Shown: positions 1 to 8,561 of the stretch, in pieces
Layout: every line of letters begins with the position of its first letter
Numbering within the stretch: position 1 is the stretch's first letter
NCBI RefSeq assembly: GCF_900111125.1
Contig: NZ_FOGE01000029.1
Location: forward strand, 1-51,814
Direction of reading: 5' to 3'
Source of the DNA: Sphingobium sp. YR768
GTDB taxonomy: Bacteria; Pseudomonadota; Alphaproteobacteria; Sphingomonadales; Sphingomonadaceae
DNA length: 51,814 nucleotides
Translations under genes and position numbers: made by a program
Notes under the pieces: model-generated
The model's input: the letters and a program-made list of their open reading frames with translations, nothing else
What the model was told of the DNA's origin: nothing
Database searches by the model: none

Positions 1-1
1 A

Positions 2-94
2 GCAACATGGCGCCGCATCGGATCGCTGCTCGATGCTTTCAGTCCCGCAGAATGCCGCAAATATCTCATCAATTCCGGATACGGATCAATCTGA
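2..94 (+). CDS. IS630-family transposase, C-terminal end only (partial)
   Basis: An open frame enters from the left edge and stops at TGA 92-94. The visible 30 residues include TWRRIGSLLDAF and SPAECRKYLINSGY, which closely resemble the C-terminal tail of IS630-type DDE transposases (a fragment of the type LLDxFxPxECxxYxxxxGY). The rest of the gene lies outside the window, so it cannot be judged intact or broken. The inverted repeat of the element should lie within roughly the next 60 bases, but I could not place it without the other end. It suggests the neighbouring locus borders a mobile element. Confidence 0.7.
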   Translation, partial: ATWRRIGSLLDAFSPAECRKYLINSGYGSI

Positions 95-140
95 TATCAT
101 CCGACTCTAGATTATGCTGACTTTGTTTCGATCCGCGCCT

Positions 141-206
141 TCATTGCGAACCCAGCAAGGCAATCCATGAACGCCAAAATGGATTGCTTCGCTGCGCTCG
201 CTATGA
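141..206. repeat. REP-like imperfect palindrome
   Basis: The core is a perfect 9-bp inverted repeat, GCAATCCAT (160-168) and ATGGATTGC (179-187), around a 10-base loop. Outer arms TCATTGCGA (141-149) and TCGCTATGA (198-206) pair at 8 of 9 positions, so the whole 66-bp unit could form a long hairpin. The wording ATTGC-TTCGCTGCGCTCGC-ATGAC resembles dispersed intergenic palindromes common in Proteobacteria. It lies between the transposase remnant and the end of the alpha-galactosidase gene, where it could also act as a bidirectional terminator. No second copy was noticed in the window. Confidence 0.55.
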
Positions 207-231
207 CGATTTACGGTGTTGGCATCCCGCT

Positions 232-1740
232 CTAGCGCCCGGCTATGGCGATCATCACCGCACCATGGGCGGGCACGCTGTAGCTGGCGGGAAGGGTGGC
301 GGTTTTTGCGCCCGACCAGATATCGTCGACCCCCGATACGCTCGCGAAGCCGGCATCGGCGGCGGTCAGCGCCAGCGATGCGGCCTGTGTCCCGCGATTG
401 AACAGGGCCAGGGCGACGCGGCCGTCGGCCAGCGGCTTGGTCCAGATTTCCAGATCGCCCTGCTTGCGGATCGCCCTACCCTGAACTCCGCGCGCGTCCT
501 GATCGATGGCGATGACGCGGCGGTTGGTCAGCATCGCCAACGTTTCCGGACTGGTTTCGCGCAGGTCATGGCCCATCATCAGCGGCGCGGCGGCCATGGC
601 CCACAGGGTCATGTGGGTGCGATATTCGTCCGCGCTCATCCCGCCATTGCCGATTTCCAGCATGTCGGGATCGTTCCAGCCATGCGGGCCGGCATGGTCG
701 GGATTGCCATTCTTGTCGAAGCCGATCTTCGCCATGGTCGGATAATCGTCGGTAATGTCGCCCGTCGTGCGCCACAACTGGCCGCCCACGTCCCGGCCCC
801 AGCTTCCCACGTCGAAGCGGCCATATTCGCAGAGCGAGAAGATCATGTCCCGCCCGGTCGCCTGAAGCGCCGCGCCCATTTCATGATAGCTGCGCTTGAC
901 CGTGTCGGCATCGGCATAGAACCATTCGCCCGAACAAAGATCATATTTTAGATAGTCGAAGCCCCAGTCGGCGAAGCTCTTCGCATCCTGCGCGACATGG
1001 CCATAGCTGCCCTCATAGCCGGCGCAGGTGCGTGGCCCCTGCGAGGAGTAAATGCCGATCTTCAGCCCCTTGCTGTGAACATAATCGGTCAGGGCCTTCA
1101 TGTCCGGGAACTTGGCATTGGGGTGCAGCACGCCCTTGGTGTCGCGCTGGCCCTGCCAGCCGTCATCGATATTGATATAGGTGTAGCCCGCATCGCGCAG
1201 GCCGGTCGACACCATCGCATCGGCCATGGCGCGCACGGTCTTGTCATCGATATGTTCGGCGAATTTGTTCCAGCTGCTCCAGCCCATGGGCGGGGTGGCG
1301 GCCAATTGGCTGGGGATGGGCTGGCCGAGCGGCGGCAACGCGGCGAACTGGAAGGCGCGAGCCTTGGCGTCCTTCGTGGCGCCACGATAGCCGTCTATCG
1401 CGACCTTGCTCTCCCAGATTTGCCCTTCCAGATGCGGTTTGCCGTCGGTCAGGCTGACGCTCCAGCTGCGCGTGGGGTGATCGCGATCATTGATGTTGCG
1501 CGCTTCGAACAGCAATTTGCCGTCGGCGATGCGGGGATTGTGCATCTCGACCGGGCCGTACCAGAGCGTCGTCACGCTGCCTTCGATCTTTGCACCCTTG
1601 CTCTTCACCTCCATCATGGTGACGCCGGGGGTGGGCGGCGCATCGTCGAACAGCCAGATGCCGTCGAACGGCGTCTTTGCAGCGGCGGAGGAGGCAAGGC
1701 TGAGGATGGCGGCGAGGGTGGCGAACAGGGCGCGCGACAT
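232..1740 (-). CDS. Secreted GH27 alpha-galactosidase
   Basis: Hydrolyses terminal alpha-galactosides. Start chosen at 1740 because AAGGAG lies 8 bases upstream and a signal peptide follows (SRALFATLAAILSLASSAAA); an ATG at 1761 would add seven residues without a ribosome site. Residues about 25-145 form an extra beta-rich domain before the catalytic barrel, which begins near TPPMGWSSWNKF (149-160). The nucleophile is D267 in YLKYDLC, the likely acid/base is D328 in WRTTGDI, and WNDPDMLEIGNGG (355-367) is a GH27 signature. It is the last gene of a minus-strand run (GntR, permease, GH27). Extensins carry single alpha-galactose on serine, which would be a fitting substrate, but plant galactomannan or raffinose sugars are equally possible from sequence alone. 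Confidence 0.9.
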   Translation of the reverse strand: MSRALFATLAAILSLASSAAAKTPFDGIWLFDDAPPTPGVTMMEVKSKGAKIEGSVTTLWYGPVEMHNPRIADGKLLFEARNINDRDHPTRSWSVSLTDGKPHLEGQIWESKVAIDGYRGATKDAKARAFQFAALPPLGQPIPSQLAATPPMGWSSWNKFAEHIDDKTVRAMADAMVSTGLRDAGYTYINIDDGWQGQRDTKGVLHPNAKFPDMKALTDYVHSKGLKIGIYSSQGPRTCAGYEGSYGHVAQDAKSFADWGFDYLKYDLCSGEWFYADADTVKRSYHEMGAALQATGRDMIFSLCEYGRFDVGSWGRDVGGQLWRTTGDITDDYPTMAKIGFDKNGNPDHAGPHGWNDPDMLEIGNGGMSADEYRTHMTLWAMAAAPLMMGHDLRETSPETLAMLTNRRVIAIDQDARGVQGRAIRKQGDLEIWTKPLADGRVALALFNRGTQAASLALTAADAGFASVSGVDDIWSGAKTATLPASYSVPAHGAVMIAIAGR

Positions 1741-1793
1741 CGCGATCTCCTTTCGGATCAATGGGGACTAAAAGAGGGAAGGATGCGCCGCCG

Positions 1794-3209
1794 TCAGGCG
1801 GTGGCGGCATCCCGTCGGGCGTCGCTGCGGCTACGGCTGTAGAGAAAGTAGAAGAGCAAGCCGATCACGTTCCAGGCGCCGAAGCGCACCAGCGTCGCAT
1901 TGGGCAAGCTGAACAGCAGATAGGCGCAGCCCAGGATCGTCAGCGTGCCGACGACATAGGGCTGTGGGCAGCGGAACAGGCGTGGCAGTTCGGGCGACCG
2001 GCGGCGCAGGATCATCAGGCAGGCGCCCACCGCCATGAAGGCGATCAGCGTGCCGGCATTGGCCAGCTCTGCGATTTCATCGAGCCGGAAGATGCCGGCG
2101 ACCAGCGCGATCGATACGCCGGTAATCAGCGTGATGCGGGTGGGCGCGCCAGTGCGCGGGCTGATCTTGGCCAGGCTGCGCGGCAGCAGGCCGTCGCGCG
2201 CCATGACGAAGAAGACGCGACTCTGGCCATACATCATCACCAGGATGACCGAGGGCAGGGCAATGACGGCGGCAAGCGCGATTAGATGCGCGGCGACCGG
2301 CTGGCCCAACTGACGCAGGACGAGGGCAAGCGGTTCGGGCGAGTTGGCGAGCTGCTGGAAAGGCAGGGCGCCGATCGCGGCGATGGCGACCGCCATGTAG
2401 ATAAGCGTGCAGACCAGCATCGATCCAATGATGCCGATGGTGAGGTCGCGGCCCGGATTCTTGGCTTCCTCCGCCGAGGTGGCCACGGCGTCGAAGCCGT
2501 AAAAGGCGAAGAAGACGATGGCAGCGGCGGCCATCACACCGCGTTTCTGCCCTTCGATTTCCGTGCTGGCGAAGCCATAGGGCATGAAGGGTTCAAGATT
2601 GGTCGAGTGGAAGGCGGGCAGCGCGATCGCGACGAAGATCGACAGGGCGACCAGTTTGATGATGACGAGGATGATATTGAGCGTCGCGCTTTCGCGGGTG
2701 CCGGCGATCAGCATGCCCATCACGGCGAGTGCGACTGCCACGGCGGGCAGGTTGATGAGGCCGCCGCCATGCGGCCCGACCAGCAGCATGGCGGGGAGAT
2801 GAATGCCCGCCGATTGCAGCCAGCCCACCAGATAGCCCGACCAGCCGACCGCCACGGTCGAACAGGCGAGCGAATATTCCAGGATCAGGCTCCAGCCGAC
2901 GACCCAGGCGATGATTTCGCCCATCGCCGCGTAGCTGAACGTATAGGCGCTGCCTGCCGCCGGAATCAGCGTCGCCATTTCGGCATAGGCGAGCGCGGCG
3001 CAGGCACAGACCGCGCCGGCAATGGCGAAGGCGAGGATGACGGCGGGACCGGCGCGTTCGGCACCCACGCCGGTCAGCGTATAGATGCCGGTGCCCACGA
3101 TCGCGCCGACGCCCAGCGCGATCAGATGCGGCCAGCTTAACGTCTTGGCCAGACTATGCCCGGACTCGCGCCTTGCGAGTGACTCGATGGATTTGCGTGG
3201 TCCGAGCAT
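1794..3209 (-). CDS. APC-family amino acid permease
   Basis: A 471-residue polytopic membrane protein with about 12 hydrophobic helices. The APC signature GVGAIVGTGIYTLTG is at residues 33-47 and AYAEMATLIPAAGSAYTF near 73-90, as in cationic amino acid transporter/YfnA-like members. The start at 3209 has AAGGGG 5-6 bases upstream. It follows the GntR gene by 21 bases and precedes the alpha-galactosidase by 53, so the three are probably co-transcribed. Because the divergent gene is a D-amino acid dehydrogenase homologue, I infer uptake of hydroxyproline or another amino acid from peptides. The substrate cannot be read from sequence. Its opposite strand is full of open frame, typical of high GC, and was ignored. 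Confidence 0.88.
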   Translation of the reverse strand: MLGPRKSIESLARRESGHSLAKTLSWPHLIALGVGAIVGTGIYTLTGVGAERAGPAVILAFAIAGAVCACAALAYAEMATLIPAAGSAYTFSYAAMGEIIAWVVGWSLILEYSLACSTVAVGWSGYLVGWLQSAGIHLPAMLLVGPHGGGLINLPAVAVALAVMGMLIAGTRESATLNIILVIIKLVALSIFVAIALPAFHSTNLEPFMPYGFASTEIEGQKRGVMAAAAIVFFAFYGFDAVATSAEEAKNPGRDLTIGIIGSMLVCTLIYMAVAIAAIGALPFQQLANSPEPLALVLRQLGQPVAAHLIALAAVIALPSVILVMMYGQSRVFFVMARDGLLPRSLAKISPRTGAPTRITLITGVSIALVAGIFRLDEIAELANAGTLIAFMAVGACLMILRRRSPELPRLFRCPQPYVVGTLTILGCAYLLFSLPNATLVRFGAWNVIGLLFYFLYSRSRSDARRDAATA

Positions 3210-3230
3210 GAATTCCCCTTTTTTAGCGGA

Positions 3231-3887
3231 TCACTGAGTATGGCTGGCGGCGAAATGCGCGCGAAGATCGTCGAGCGTGCTGGCGATATGTTGGGTCAGT
3301 AGTGCCTGAACCGTGTCGGCATTGCCCGCGAGCCAGGCGTCGAGCAGGGCCTGATGCTCCTCATGCGCGCGATCGCCGCGTCCCGCCGGGGCGAGATGGG
3401 CCAGCACATAACGTTCGGCGAGCACTTCGAGGCGTTCGACCAACTGGGTGGTCAGCAGCCGACCGCCCGGCCGCACCAGCGCGACATGGAATTCGCGATT
3501 GCGCACGGCGACGTCGTTCAGATTGTCATGCGCTGCCGCATCCAGTCGTTCGAAGGCCTTGATCGCTGCCTGTTTGTCCTCGTCCGTTGCGCGGCCGCAG
3601 GAGAAGGCGGCGGCAACCGGTTCGGTGGCGAGGCGCAACAGGTAGATTTCCTCCGCCTGGTCGGCCGACATGGGCCGCACGAACCAGCCGCGATTGGCCT
3701 GGCTGGTCAGCAATCCTTCATGTTCCAGCCGCGCCAGTGCTTCACGCAAAGGGATCTTGCTGACGCCTAGTTCGGCGGCCAGCGCATCCTGACGGACAGG
3801 CTCGCGATCAGGCAATTTCCCTTCGACGATCCGTTCCCGGATCACCTCGAATATGCGTTCGGCAAGGGTGCGGACGACAATGGTCAC
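3231..3887 (-). CDS. GntR-family transcriptional regulator, FCD type (first copy)
   Basis: A 218-residue regulator: an N-terminal winged helix-turn-helix (residues 5-72, with LAAELGVSKIPLREALARLE) and a C-terminal FCD ligand domain (about 80-210). The FCD domain contains the usual metal-binding acid and histidines, for example REFHVAL, HEEHQAL and TQHIAST. The start is GTG at 3887, preceded by GGAGAG. It is transcribed divergently from the FAD dehydrogenase at 4153 and directly upstream of the permease. This layout suggests it senses an amino acid or its breakdown product and controls both directions. A second FCD regulator lies at 21462; which of the two binds the shared operator is unresolved. 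Confidence 0.9.
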   Translation of the reverse strand: MTIVVRTLAERIFEVIRERIVEGKLPDREPVRQDALAAELGVSKIPLREALARLEHEGLLTSQANRGWFVRPMSADQAEEIYLLRLATEPVAAAFSCGRATDEDKQAAIKAFERLDAAAHDNLNDVAVRNREFHVALVRPGGRLLTTQLVERLEVLAERYVLAHLAPAGRGDRAHEEHQALLDAWLAGNADTVQALLTQHIASTLDDLRAHFAASHTQ

Positions 3888-3905
3888 CTATATCTCTCCA
3901 TATAG
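3888..3905. promoter_or_regulatory. Inverted repeat over the ribosome site of the GntR gene
   Basis: CTATAT (3888-3893) and ATATAG (3900-3905) form a perfect 6-bp inverted repeat with a 6-base spacer abutting the GTG start of the GntR gene. In the minus orientation the spacer carries GGAGAG, the Shine-Dalgarno site. It could be an autoregulatory operator or a weak hairpin hiding the ribosome site. It differs from the shared operator. Confidence 0.35.
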
Positions 3906-4071
3906 AGCGCTGCGACGCGGGACAAATGCGTCGCGAAGCGAACGTATATGGTAGATAATCGCCTATTGCACTGCAAAAGCACGGTTGTTGTAAGTCTGTC
4001 CAATATTGTCATCGCAACGCGCAGCGACCGGCGAGCCGGTTGCCATTGCGTGGAGGGATGAAAATCTATCA

Positions 4072-4100
4072 TTGTCGGACCGAACCTGGTGCGCTATCTG
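4072..4100 (+). promoter_or_regulatory. Possible sigma-70-like promoter of the FAD dehydrogenase
   Basis: TTGTCG (4072-4077) and TATCTG (4095-4100) are 17 bases apart. Transcription would begin near 4107, just before the palindromic operator at 4111-4126, so a bound repressor could act as a roadblock. The assignment is by eye and weak. The rest of the 3888-4152 gap shows no gene. Confidence 0.3.
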
Positions 4101-4110
4101 CTCTGTTGAT

Positions 4111-4126
4111 ATAACGTATACGATAT
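4111..4126. promoter_or_regulatory. Shared palindromic operator, site A
   Basis: ATAACGTATACGATAT differs at one base from the perfect palindrome ATATCGTATACGATAT seen at 33616-33631. It lies 26 bases upstream of the GTG start of the FAD dehydrogenase and in the divergent gap with the GntR/FCD gene. Short palindromes with a GTATAC centre fit the general style of FCD-type GntR operators. It is one of five related sites in the window. Confidence 0.7.
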
Positions 4127-4152
4127 TAACAGGCCGATGCAATGGAGTTTTT

Positions 4153-5382
4153 GTGGGGCGCATAGCAATAATCGGTGGCGGCGTGGTGGGGCTTTCCACT
4201 GGCATCGACCTGCTCGACGCCGGGCAGGCGGTGGTGCTGATCGATGATGATGAAGGCGGGCAGGCGGCGTCATGGGGCAATGCCGGTCATATTGCGGTTG
4301 AGCAGGTTGCGCCGCTGGCGTCGCTGTCGCTGTTGCGCAGCGTGCCGGGCCGGCTGTTCGCACGGGGCGGGGCGCTGGACTTTCCCTTGTCGGCGATGGG
4401 GGCCTGGCTGCCCTTCGGCCTGCGGTTGATGGCGGCGGCGCGGCCTGCGCGCTTCCGTCATGGCAGCGATGTGCTGCGCGGATTGCTGGCACAGGCGATG
4501 CCGGCCTGGACCGATCTGGCGACGCGGATCGGCGCGCCGTATATGGTGCGGCAGGAAGGCCATTATATCGTCTGGCATGATGCCGATGCCGCAGCGGCCG
4601 GACGGGCGGGCTGGGAGGCGGCCGATACCGGCACAGCCCGAATACATGATGTGCCGGAAGCGCAATTGGCCGGACTGTCGCAACTGGGCGCGCAGCCGAT
4701 CGCGGGAGCGATCCGCTTTTCGGGGAGTGGGCAGATTGCCGATCTGGCGCTGCTGCGTCAGGCCTTGCGCACCGCCTTCCTGGCGCAGGGCGGTGAAATT
4801 GTCGGGCGGCGGGCGACCATGCGTCGATCGGGGCGGCGGATCGAGGTGCCGGGTGTGGAGGCGGATCGCATTCTGGTCTGTGCCGGTGTCCGATCCCGCG
4901 CGTTGATGGAGGCGGTGGGGCACAAGGTGCCGATGATCGCCGAGCGCGGCTATCATATTCGCGCCGATGCCACCGACTGGCCGGACGGTCTGCCGCCGGT
5001 CGTCTATGAAGAGCGATCAATGATCGTTACCCGCTATCGCAACAGCGTGCAGGCGGCGAGTTTCGTGGAACTGGGCCGCGTCGATGCGTCAGCCGATCCA
5101 CGCAAATGGGAGAGACTGGAACGGCATGTCGCCGAACTGGGCCTGCCGATCAGGAGTCCGTTCACGCGCTGGATGGGTTGTCGCCCCACGCTGCCCGACT
5201 ATCTGCCCGCGATCGGGCAGTCGCAAAAGGTGGACAATCTCTTCTACGCTTTCGGGCACCAGCATCTGGGGCTGACCTTGGCGCCGATCACCGCGCGGTT
5301 GATGACGGCGCTGATGACGGAAGCGAAACCGGCCGTGCCGGTCGCGCCGTTCGACCTGACCCGCTATGCGGGGAACGGATGA
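4153..5382 (+). CDS. DadA-like FAD dehydrogenase, probable cis-4-hydroxy-D-proline dehydrogenase
   Basis: A 409-residue member of the DAO/DadA family. The Rossmann motif GGGVVGLSTG (residues 8-17) begins at the N-terminus, with ASWGNAGHI near 45-53 and a C-terminal substrate/FAD region ending GHQHLGLTLAPITARL. The start is GTG 4153, with GGAG five bases upstream; the frame stays open further upstream but carries no family sequence there. Expected reaction: oxidation of cis-4-hydroxy-D-proline to 1-pyrroline-4-hydroxy-2-carboxylate, inferred from the epimerase and deaminase at 33664-35589 and the matching operator upstream of each. D-alanine or another D-amino acid is the alternative. Its end is 4 bases from the convergent CoA lyase gene. 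Confidence 0.8.
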   Translation: MGRIAIIGGGVVGLSTGIDLLDAGQAVVLIDDDEGGQAASWGNAGHIAVEQVAPLASLSLLRSVPGRLFARGGALDFPLSAMGAWLPFGLRLMAAARPARFRHGSDVLRGLLAQAMPAWTDLATRIGAPYMVRQEGHYIVWHDADAAAAGRAGWEAADTGTARIHDVPEAQLAGLSQLGAQPIAGAIRFSGSGQIADLALLRQALRTAFLAQGGEIVGRRATMRRSGRRIEVPGVEADRILVCAGVRSRALMEAVGHKVPMIAERGYHIRADATDWPDGLPPVVYEERSMIVTRYRNSVQAASFVELGRVDASADPRKWERLERHVAELGLPIRSPFTRWMGCRPTLPDYLPAIGQSQKVDNLFYAFGHQHLGLTLAPITARLMTALMTEAKPAVPVAPFDLTRYAGNG

Positions 5383-5386
5383 CGGG

Positions 5387-6238
5387 TCAGTCCGGATAGC
5401 CCGCCCGGATGAGAAGATGGCGGGCTTGCTTGAGGTGTGGTGCGTCGACCATGCGGCCATCGACCTGAAGCGCGCCTGCGCCCGGTGCTGCTGCGAAGGC
5501 CGTGACGATGCGTCGGGCCTGAGCGATCTGATCCGCATCGGGCGTGAAGGCGGCGTTGATGATCGCTATCTGATCAGGATGGATCGCCATCATGGCTGTG
5601 AAGCCGTCGCGGGCCGCACGGCGCGCATAGGCGTCGAGGCCATTTAGATCACGCAATGCGGGATAGACGGTTTCTATCGCGGCAACGCTGGCAGCATGAG
5701 CGCCGAACAGGGTGAGCGACCGGACCATTTCATAGGGTGGGGTATAGCGCCCATCCTCCTCCCGACTGGAGGTGGCGCCGATCGCTGCGGGAAGATCTTC
5801 CGCGCCCCAGGTGAGGCCGATGAGGTGGGCATTAGCTTGGGCATAGCTGCCCAACTGGAATATCGCCGCTGGCGTTTCGGTCGCGATCGGCAGGATGGGC
5901 GCGTCTATTCGCGATGCGGCTAGGCGTTCGGCCAGCCTGTGCACGCTGGCGGCGCCTTCCGCCTTGGGCAGAAGGATGGCGTCCGGCGACAGCCCGGCTA
6001 GCGCGGCCCGGTCCTGTTCTTCCAGCAGGGTGTCGAGCGAATTGATCCGCACGAACAACCGCACGTCGCCGCGAGGCGCGCGCAGCCGCTCTACCACCGC
6101 GGCCCGTGCGGCCGCCTTTGCCGATGCCGCGACAGAATCTTCCAGATCGAGGATCAGCGCGTCGGCGCCGCTGGCCGCCGCCTTGTCGAACCGGTCGGGC
6201 CGGTCGCCCGGCACGAAGAGCAGCGAGCGCAGCCTCAT
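5387..6238 (-). CDS. CitE/HpcH-family CoA ester lyase
   Basis: About 283 residues, HpcH/HpaI aldolase-citrate lyase beta family. Visible motifs are LRSLLFVPGDRPDRFDKA at the start, LILDLEDSV, VRINSLDT, ILLPKAEG, IATETPAAIF (metal Glu) and WGAEDLPAAIG (metal Asp). Such enzymes cleave malyl-, citramalyl- or related hydroxyacyl-CoA thioesters in a Mg-dependent retro-Claisen reaction. The start at 6238 overlaps the stop of the MaoC gene (ATGA). It is the last gene of an operon encoding an acyl-CoA dehydrogenase, a biotin carboxylase pair and a MaoC hydratase. No classical HMG-CoA lyase is seen here, so this protein may cleave 3-hydroxy-3-methylglutaryl-CoA; that is inference. Confidence 0.85.
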   Translation of the reverse strand: MRLRSLLFVPGDRPDRFDKAAASGADALILDLEDSVAASAKAAARAAVVERLRAPRGDVRLFVRINSLDTLLEEQDRAALAGLSPDAILLPKAEGAASVHRLAERLAASRIDAPILPIATETPAAIFQLGSYAQANAHLIGLTWGAEDLPAAIGATSSREEDGRYTPPYEMVRSLTLFGAHAASVAAIETVYPALRDLNGLDAYARRAARDGFTAMMAIHPDQIAIINAAFTPDADQIAQARRIVTAFAAAPGAGALQVDGRMVDAPHLKQARHLLIRAGYPD

Positions 6239-6687
6239 GCGCGCGATCCCTTGAGCAGGGCCATGCGCAGGCATTGGCAGACGACCTCGTCCCGCTGGTT
6301 GCGGAGGTGATGCGCGAAGGTGACGATGCCCGATCCCGGTCGCGATCGACTGTCGCGCAGGTCGTGGACCTGCGTCTCGGCGCGTAGCGTGTCGCCGAGA
6401 AAGACCGGCTTGGGCATCGCGAGCTTGTCATAGCCAAGATTGGCGATCAGCGTGCCGAGCGTCGTATCCGCTATGGTCAGCCCGATCATCAGCGAGAAGG
6501 TGAAGGTGCCGTTGACGAGTATTTGTCCGAATTCGGAGGCTCTGGCGGCTTCGGCGTCGATATGCAGCGGTTGGGGATTATGGGTCATGACCGAGAAGAG
6601 CAGATTGTCCGTTTCCGTCACCGTGCGGCGGATATCATGGACGATCGCATCGCCGATCTTCCATTCGTCATAATGCCGCCCGGCCAT
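6235..6687 (-). CDS. MaoC-family acyl-CoA hydratase
   Basis: A 150-residue single hot-dog domain with the hydratase segment HNPQPLHIDAEAARASEFGQ (residues 37-56) and a following ILVNGTFTFSLMIGL. In canonical R-hydratases an Asp lies five residues before the active-site His; here that place is Asn. The start is ATG 6687, overlapping the upstream stop as TGATG; a longer frame upstream is only the shadow of the carboxylase gene. Context suggests hydration of 3-methylglutaconyl-CoA, a step usually done by an enoyl-CoA hydratase (LiuC). The MaoC plus CitE-like pairing also resembles the itaconyl-CoA hydratase/citramalyl-CoA lyase pair of itaconate degradation. Confidence 0.85.
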   Translation of the reverse strand: MAGRHYDEWKIGDAIVHDIRRTVTETDNLLFSVMTHNPQPLHIDAEAARASEFGQILVNGTFTFSLMIGLTIADTTLGTLIANLGYDKLAMPKPVFLGDTLRAETQVHDLRDSRSRPGSGIVTFAHHLRNQRDEVVCQCLRMALLKGSRA

Positions 6688-8558
6688 CAGTCTTCTCCCC
6701 GTTCGATCCGCACCAGCAATGTGCCTTCGGACACTTGTGCGCCGGTTGCCGCCTTGAGATCCGCGACGATGCCGTCGAACGGGGCGAGCAACGCCTGATC
6801 CATCTTCATCGCCTCCATCACCAGCAGTTTCTGGCCTTTTTCGACCCGCTGCCCCCGTTCGACCAACACGGCGATGATGCGGCCGGGCATGGGGGAGAGA
6901 ATGGCGCCGTCGCCTGCATCGGCGCCATCGACAGGATCGGCGCGCCGGAGGCCGAAGGGCCAGGCTTCCCCGTCGAGGAACAGGACGCCATGGGCGGTCG
7001 CGGTGGGGCGGTCGCTGGCGGGCGTCACGATATAGGGCTTGCCTGCCACCTCCACTTCGACCTGCCGGGAGGGGGCGGCGTTGGCGCGGAAGCCGCGCAG
7101 ACTGTCCCATGGATCGCCGGTCGAAACGGGCAGGATGGCGGCGGCGGCGCTGGCGAGCACCGAGGGCGACGGATCGGGCGCGGGGATCAGTTGCCCGGCG
7201 TGCCGATCGATGAAGCCGGTGTCGACATGACCCGCCACAAAGTCACGATGGGCGGCGGCGCGTGACAGAAACGCGGCGTTGGTGCGTACCGGCCAGACCT
7301 GCACATCGCAGGCGGCCCGCGCCAGCCGGGCGGCAGCTTCGCCGCGCGTTGCGCCATGCACGATCAGCTTGGCGATCATGGGGTCATAATAGGGGGTGAC
7401 TTCGCCGCCTTCCTCGACCCCGCTGTCGACTCGAGCATTGGCGGGAAAGCGCAACCGTTCGAGCGGGCCGGTCGAGGGCAGGAAGCCGGTGGAAGGATTT
7501 TCGGCATAGAGTCGCGCCTCCATCGCCCAGCCATTGATCGACAGTTCTTCCTGTCGCCGGGGCAAGGGCTGCCCGCTGGCGACCCGCAACTGCCATTCGA
7601 CCAGATCCTGTCCGGTGATGGCCTCCGTCACCGGATGTTCGACCTGAAGCCGGGTGTTCATTTCCATGAACCAGATACGATCGGCCCGCAGCCCTTCCGA
7701 TCCATCGGCGATGAACTCGATCGTGCCGGCGCCGACATAGTCGACGGCGCGGGCGGCGCGGACCGCTGCGTCGCAGAGGGCCGCGCGCGTCGGGGCATCC
7801 ATGCCGGGAGCGGGCGCTTCCTCGATCACCTTCTGATGGCGGCGTTGCAGCGAACAGTCGCGTTCGAAGAGATGGACGACCGATCCGTGGCTGTCGCCAA
7901 AGACCTGCACCTCAATATGTCGGGGCGAGAGGATATATTTTTCGATCAGGACGCGGTCGTCGCCGAAAGACGCCGCCGCCTCCCGCTTGCAGCTTTCCAG
8001 CAGGTCGGCAAAGTCGGTGGCGGCATCGACCCGGCGCATGCCCTTGCCGCCGCCGCCGGCCACGGCCTTGATCAGGACGGGATAGCCGATGGCGTCCGCT
8101 TCCGATCGCAGTTGGTCGGGCGACTGGTCGGCGCCCAGATATCCGGGGGTGACGGGGACGCCGGCGGCGATCATGCGCTGCTTTGCGGCGTCCTTCAGGC
8201 CCATGGCGCGAATGCTGGCGGGCGGGGCGCCGACCCAGATCAGGCCCGCCGCCATGACGGCTTCGGCAAAATCGGCATTTTCCGACAGAAATCCGTAGCC
8301 CGGATGGATGGCAGCGGCGCCGCTGGTCCGTGCCGCATCGATCAGCCGGTCCTGGCGCAGATAGCTGTCGGCGGCCGACGCGCCGCCAATGGCGATCGCT
8401 TCGTTAGCTTCGCGCACGAAGGGCATCGTCGCATCGACATCGGAATGGACCGCGATGGTGCGGATGCCCATGCGTCGGGCTGTCCGGATGATGCGGCGGG
8501 CAATCTCGCCCCGGTTGGCGATCAGCAGGCTTTCGATCATGGCGGGTGCGCTATCCAT
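6687..8558 (-). CDS. liuD: Biotin carboxylase/carrier subunit, probable 3-methylcrotonyl-CoA carboxylase alpha
   Basis: A 623-residue acyl-CoA carboxylase alpha chain. It contains the biotin carboxylase domain from LLIANRGEIARRIIRT (residues 11-26), the ATP-grasp glycine loop AGGGGKGMR, and the segments MEMNTRLQVEHPVTE and VDSGVEEGGEVTPYYDPMIAKL. At the C-terminus is a biotinyl domain with VMEAMKMD (biotinyl Lys near 585). It carboxylates biotin with ATP and bicarbonate and works with the carboxyltransferase encoded 3 bases upstream. The pairing with an isovaleryl-CoA dehydrogenase-like gene points to leucine/isovalerate breakdown. Propionyl- or geranyl-CoA carboxylase are alternatives that cannot be excluded by eye. 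Confidence 0.88.
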   Translation of the reverse strand: MDSAPAMIESLLIANRGEIARRIIRTARRMGIRTIAVHSDVDATMPFVREANEAIAIGGASAADSYLRQDRLIDAARTSGAAAIHPGYGFLSENADFAEAVMAAGLIWVGAPPASIRAMGLKDAAKQRMIAAGVPVTPGYLGADQSPDQLRSEADAIGYPVLIKAVAGGGGKGMRRVDAATDFADLLESCKREAAASFGDDRVLIEKYILSPRHIEVQVFGDSHGSVVHLFERDCSLQRRHQKVIEEAPAPGMDAPTRAALCDAAVRAARAVDYVGAGTIEFIADGSEGLRADRIWFMEMNTRLQVEHPVTEAITGQDLVEWQLRVASGQPLPRRQEELSINGWAMEARLYAENPSTGFLPSTGPLERLRFPANARVDSGVEEGGEVTPYYDPMIAKLIVHGATRGEAAARLARAACDVQVWPVRTNAAFLSRAAAHRDFVAGHVDTGFIDRHAGQLIPAPDPSPSVLASAAAAILPVSTGDPWDSLRGFRANAAPSRQVEVEVAGKPYIVTPASDRPTATAHGVLFLDGEAWPFGLRRADPVDGADAGDGAILSPMPGRIIAVLVERGQRVEKGQKLLVMEAMKMDQALLAPFDGIVADLKAATGAQVSEGTLLVRIERGED

Positions 8559-8561
8559 CGA

